From Halanaerobiaceae bacterium ANBcell28 (lineage in GTDB: Bacteria > Bacillota > Halanaerobiia > Halanaerobiales > DTU029): DNA of 64,000 nt. Within the stretch, counting starts at the first letter, position 1, and every line of letters begins with the position of its first letter. The stretch spans positions 32,240-96,239 of the forward strand of contig JBBJJH010000015.1 in the NCBI GenBank assembly GCA_037623315.1, written 5' to 3'. Position numbers and translations under genes: made by a program. The notes beneath the pieces were generated by a model that saw nothing but the letters and a program-made list of their open reading frames with translations, ran no database searches and was not told the DNA's origin. Shown here one piece after another: positions 63,044-64,000 of the stretch.

Positions 63044-63089
63044 TCTTCTTTATTCTCTAAGTAAAAAATTTAGAAAGGGAGCTGTATCA

Positions 63090-63881
63090 ATGAAAATTAA
63101 ATATTTATTCGTCTTTTTGCTTTTAATGATTTGTATAAGTAGTATTACTGTTTCTGCAGGTCAGATTAGGATTACTATTAATGGCGATACGATTGAAAGT
63201 ACTGATAATGGTGATCAAATAGAAAGTAATGCTGATGCTGAAGAAACAGAAAGTACTGATGGTAGTAGTCAAGATCAGGATGTTCAAGAGATAAATATTA
63301 GAACTAGTCAAAGAAGTTTTAAAGCAAATGGAGGACCAAAGCTTGCCTGGATGAATCTGGATTTATCTAGTATAAATAAAAATCTTCCTGATGGATTTAC
63401 TAAACTTCCTGAGATAATCTTTCTAAAAGGTGGTGGTGGGATATTTGGCTTTTCTCAAGGTAATCGTTTTGGCTGGTATAACTTGCATGGTAGTCTAAGT
63501 TCTAGTGCTAGTGGTGGTAAAAAAGTTCATATGGATTTACATTATGGTGGACTTCTTTATGAACATGGTATATATAATCAAGATAAAGTAGATATAGCTA
63601 TAGGTTCTCTTATAGGAAGAGGTTCAGTTGAATTAGATCTAACATATAGTAATGAATACAATATGGGGAATCCTAATAGAAATATTTATAATAAGAGTTT
63701 TTTTGTAATTGAGCCACTTATTAATTTTCATTACAAATTAGCAAATTTTATAGGTCTTGATTTATCTTTATCTTATATGCTGGCTCTTGATTATGGAGAT
63801 AACAAGTATAATGATTATTATTTTGATAGTCTTAATATTTCTTCACCAATTGCAAGTCTACGGTTTAGTTTTGGTTTTTAA
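63090..63881 (+). CDS. Secreted protein with predicted outer-membrane beta-barrel end
   Basis: 263 residues with AAAGGGAG before ATG. Signal peptide (LFVFLLLMICISSITVSA). Residues 24-70 are an acidic linker rich in Ser, Thr, Asp and Gln with two E-S-T-D-N/G-G-type repeats. From about 105 on come alternating amphipathic strands (LAWMNLDLSS, VHMDLHYGGLLYEHG, LIGRGSVELDLTYSN, IGLDLSLSYMLALDYG) ending SLRFSFGF, with the C-terminal Phe of outer-membrane proteins. Fits a small barrel in a diderm envelope. The specific family was not recognised. Confidence 0.7.
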   Translation: MKIKYLFVFLLLMICISSITVSAGQIRITINGDTIESTDNGDQIESNADAEETESTDGSSQDQDVQEINIRTSQRSFKANGGPKLAWMNLDLSSINKNLPDGFTKLPEIIFLKGGGGIFGFSQGNRFGWYNLHGSLSSSASGGKKVHMDLHYGGLLYEHGIYNQDKVDIAIGSLIGRGSVELDLTYSNEYNMGNPNRNIYNKSFFVIEPLINFHYKLANFIGLDLSLSYMLALDYGDNKYNDYYFDSLNISSPIASLRFSFGF

Positions 63882-63920
63882 TTAGAACTTACATAGTTGA
63901 AATAGGAGGGGAAAAGTAAT

Positions 63921-64000
63921 ATGTCTCAACTAAAGAAAATTAGACTTATTTATCTAAGACAGCCAAGAAAACTCCATACAAGCTACTGTATTGGGTGGAG
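63921..64000 (+). CDS. Start of an unidentified gene (cut by the window end)
   Basis: ATG 63921 with a strong AGGAGGGG site 9 nt upstream; 26 codons without a stop to the edge (QLKKIRLIYLRQPRKLHTS). Basic N-terminus; too short to assign. Confidence 0.5.
   Translation, partial: MSQLKKIRLIYLRQPRKLHTSYCIGW

Overview
The window is AT-rich DNA from an anaerobic, low-GC Firmicute. Features of a two-membrane (diderm) relative are visible: a secreted protein at 63090-63881 and a PAP2 phosphatase at 45587-46426 both end in amphipathic strands with a C-terminal Phe, as outer-membrane beta-barrels do. With Rex, CtsR-type operators, CotF-like coat proteins and strongly AT-biased codons, this suggests Halanaerobiales or a close relative. 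That placement is an inference from gene content; no rRNA is present.

Layout. 1-10.4 kb is accessory DNA: the end of a PPK2-type polyphosphate kinase, a cohesin-containing lipoprotein, a leuA fragment, a leucine-rich-repeat protein, relics of AAA-ATPase/PD-(D/E)XK genes including one full-length copy broken by a single TGA, and a MacB-like ABC exporter operon. Polyphosphate kinase 1 (minus strand) follows. 12.8-19.9 kb is a histidine operon, hisZ-G-D-(micro-ORF)-B-H-[hisA-hisF fused]-IE, lacking hisC and a histidinol-phosphatase. 20-29 kb is a decaying family locus: a serine hydrolase and a zinc peptidase share the same C-terminal tail domain, alongside two serine-hydrolase pseudogenes, a truncated acetyltransferase, a kinase-like APH protein and a patatin lipase.

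29.3-41.5 kb holds lrgAB, a Nudix-GrpB fusion, a cyclase/creatininase pair, a purN fragment, a GH1 beta-glucosidase followed by a GH12-like lipoprotein, small conserved proteins, a phosphodiesterase relic and a LysM/M23 protein. 41.6-48.7 kb is regulatory and stress-related: rex with a long hairpin-rich leader, copA with a CsoR-like operator, a 19-cysteine copper-storage-like protein, hsp20 with CtsR boxes, and two CotF-like coat genes. 48.7-59.7 kb carries a YeiH-type transporter and housekeeping genes pcrA, ligA and gatCAB. The last part has an ArsR-family regulator next to a CoA-disulfide reductase-rhodanese fusion (a likely persulfide-response pair), a barrel-like protein and the start of one more gene.

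Six broken genes or gene fragments are clear (leuA, the ATPase/nuclease, serine hydrolase A and B, purN, PF01663 phosphodiesterase). The acetyltransferase fragment, the mixed 3801-3979 relic and the 2668-2787 remnant are further decayed pieces. No tRNA, rRNA, CRISPR array, transposase or complete mobile element was seen.
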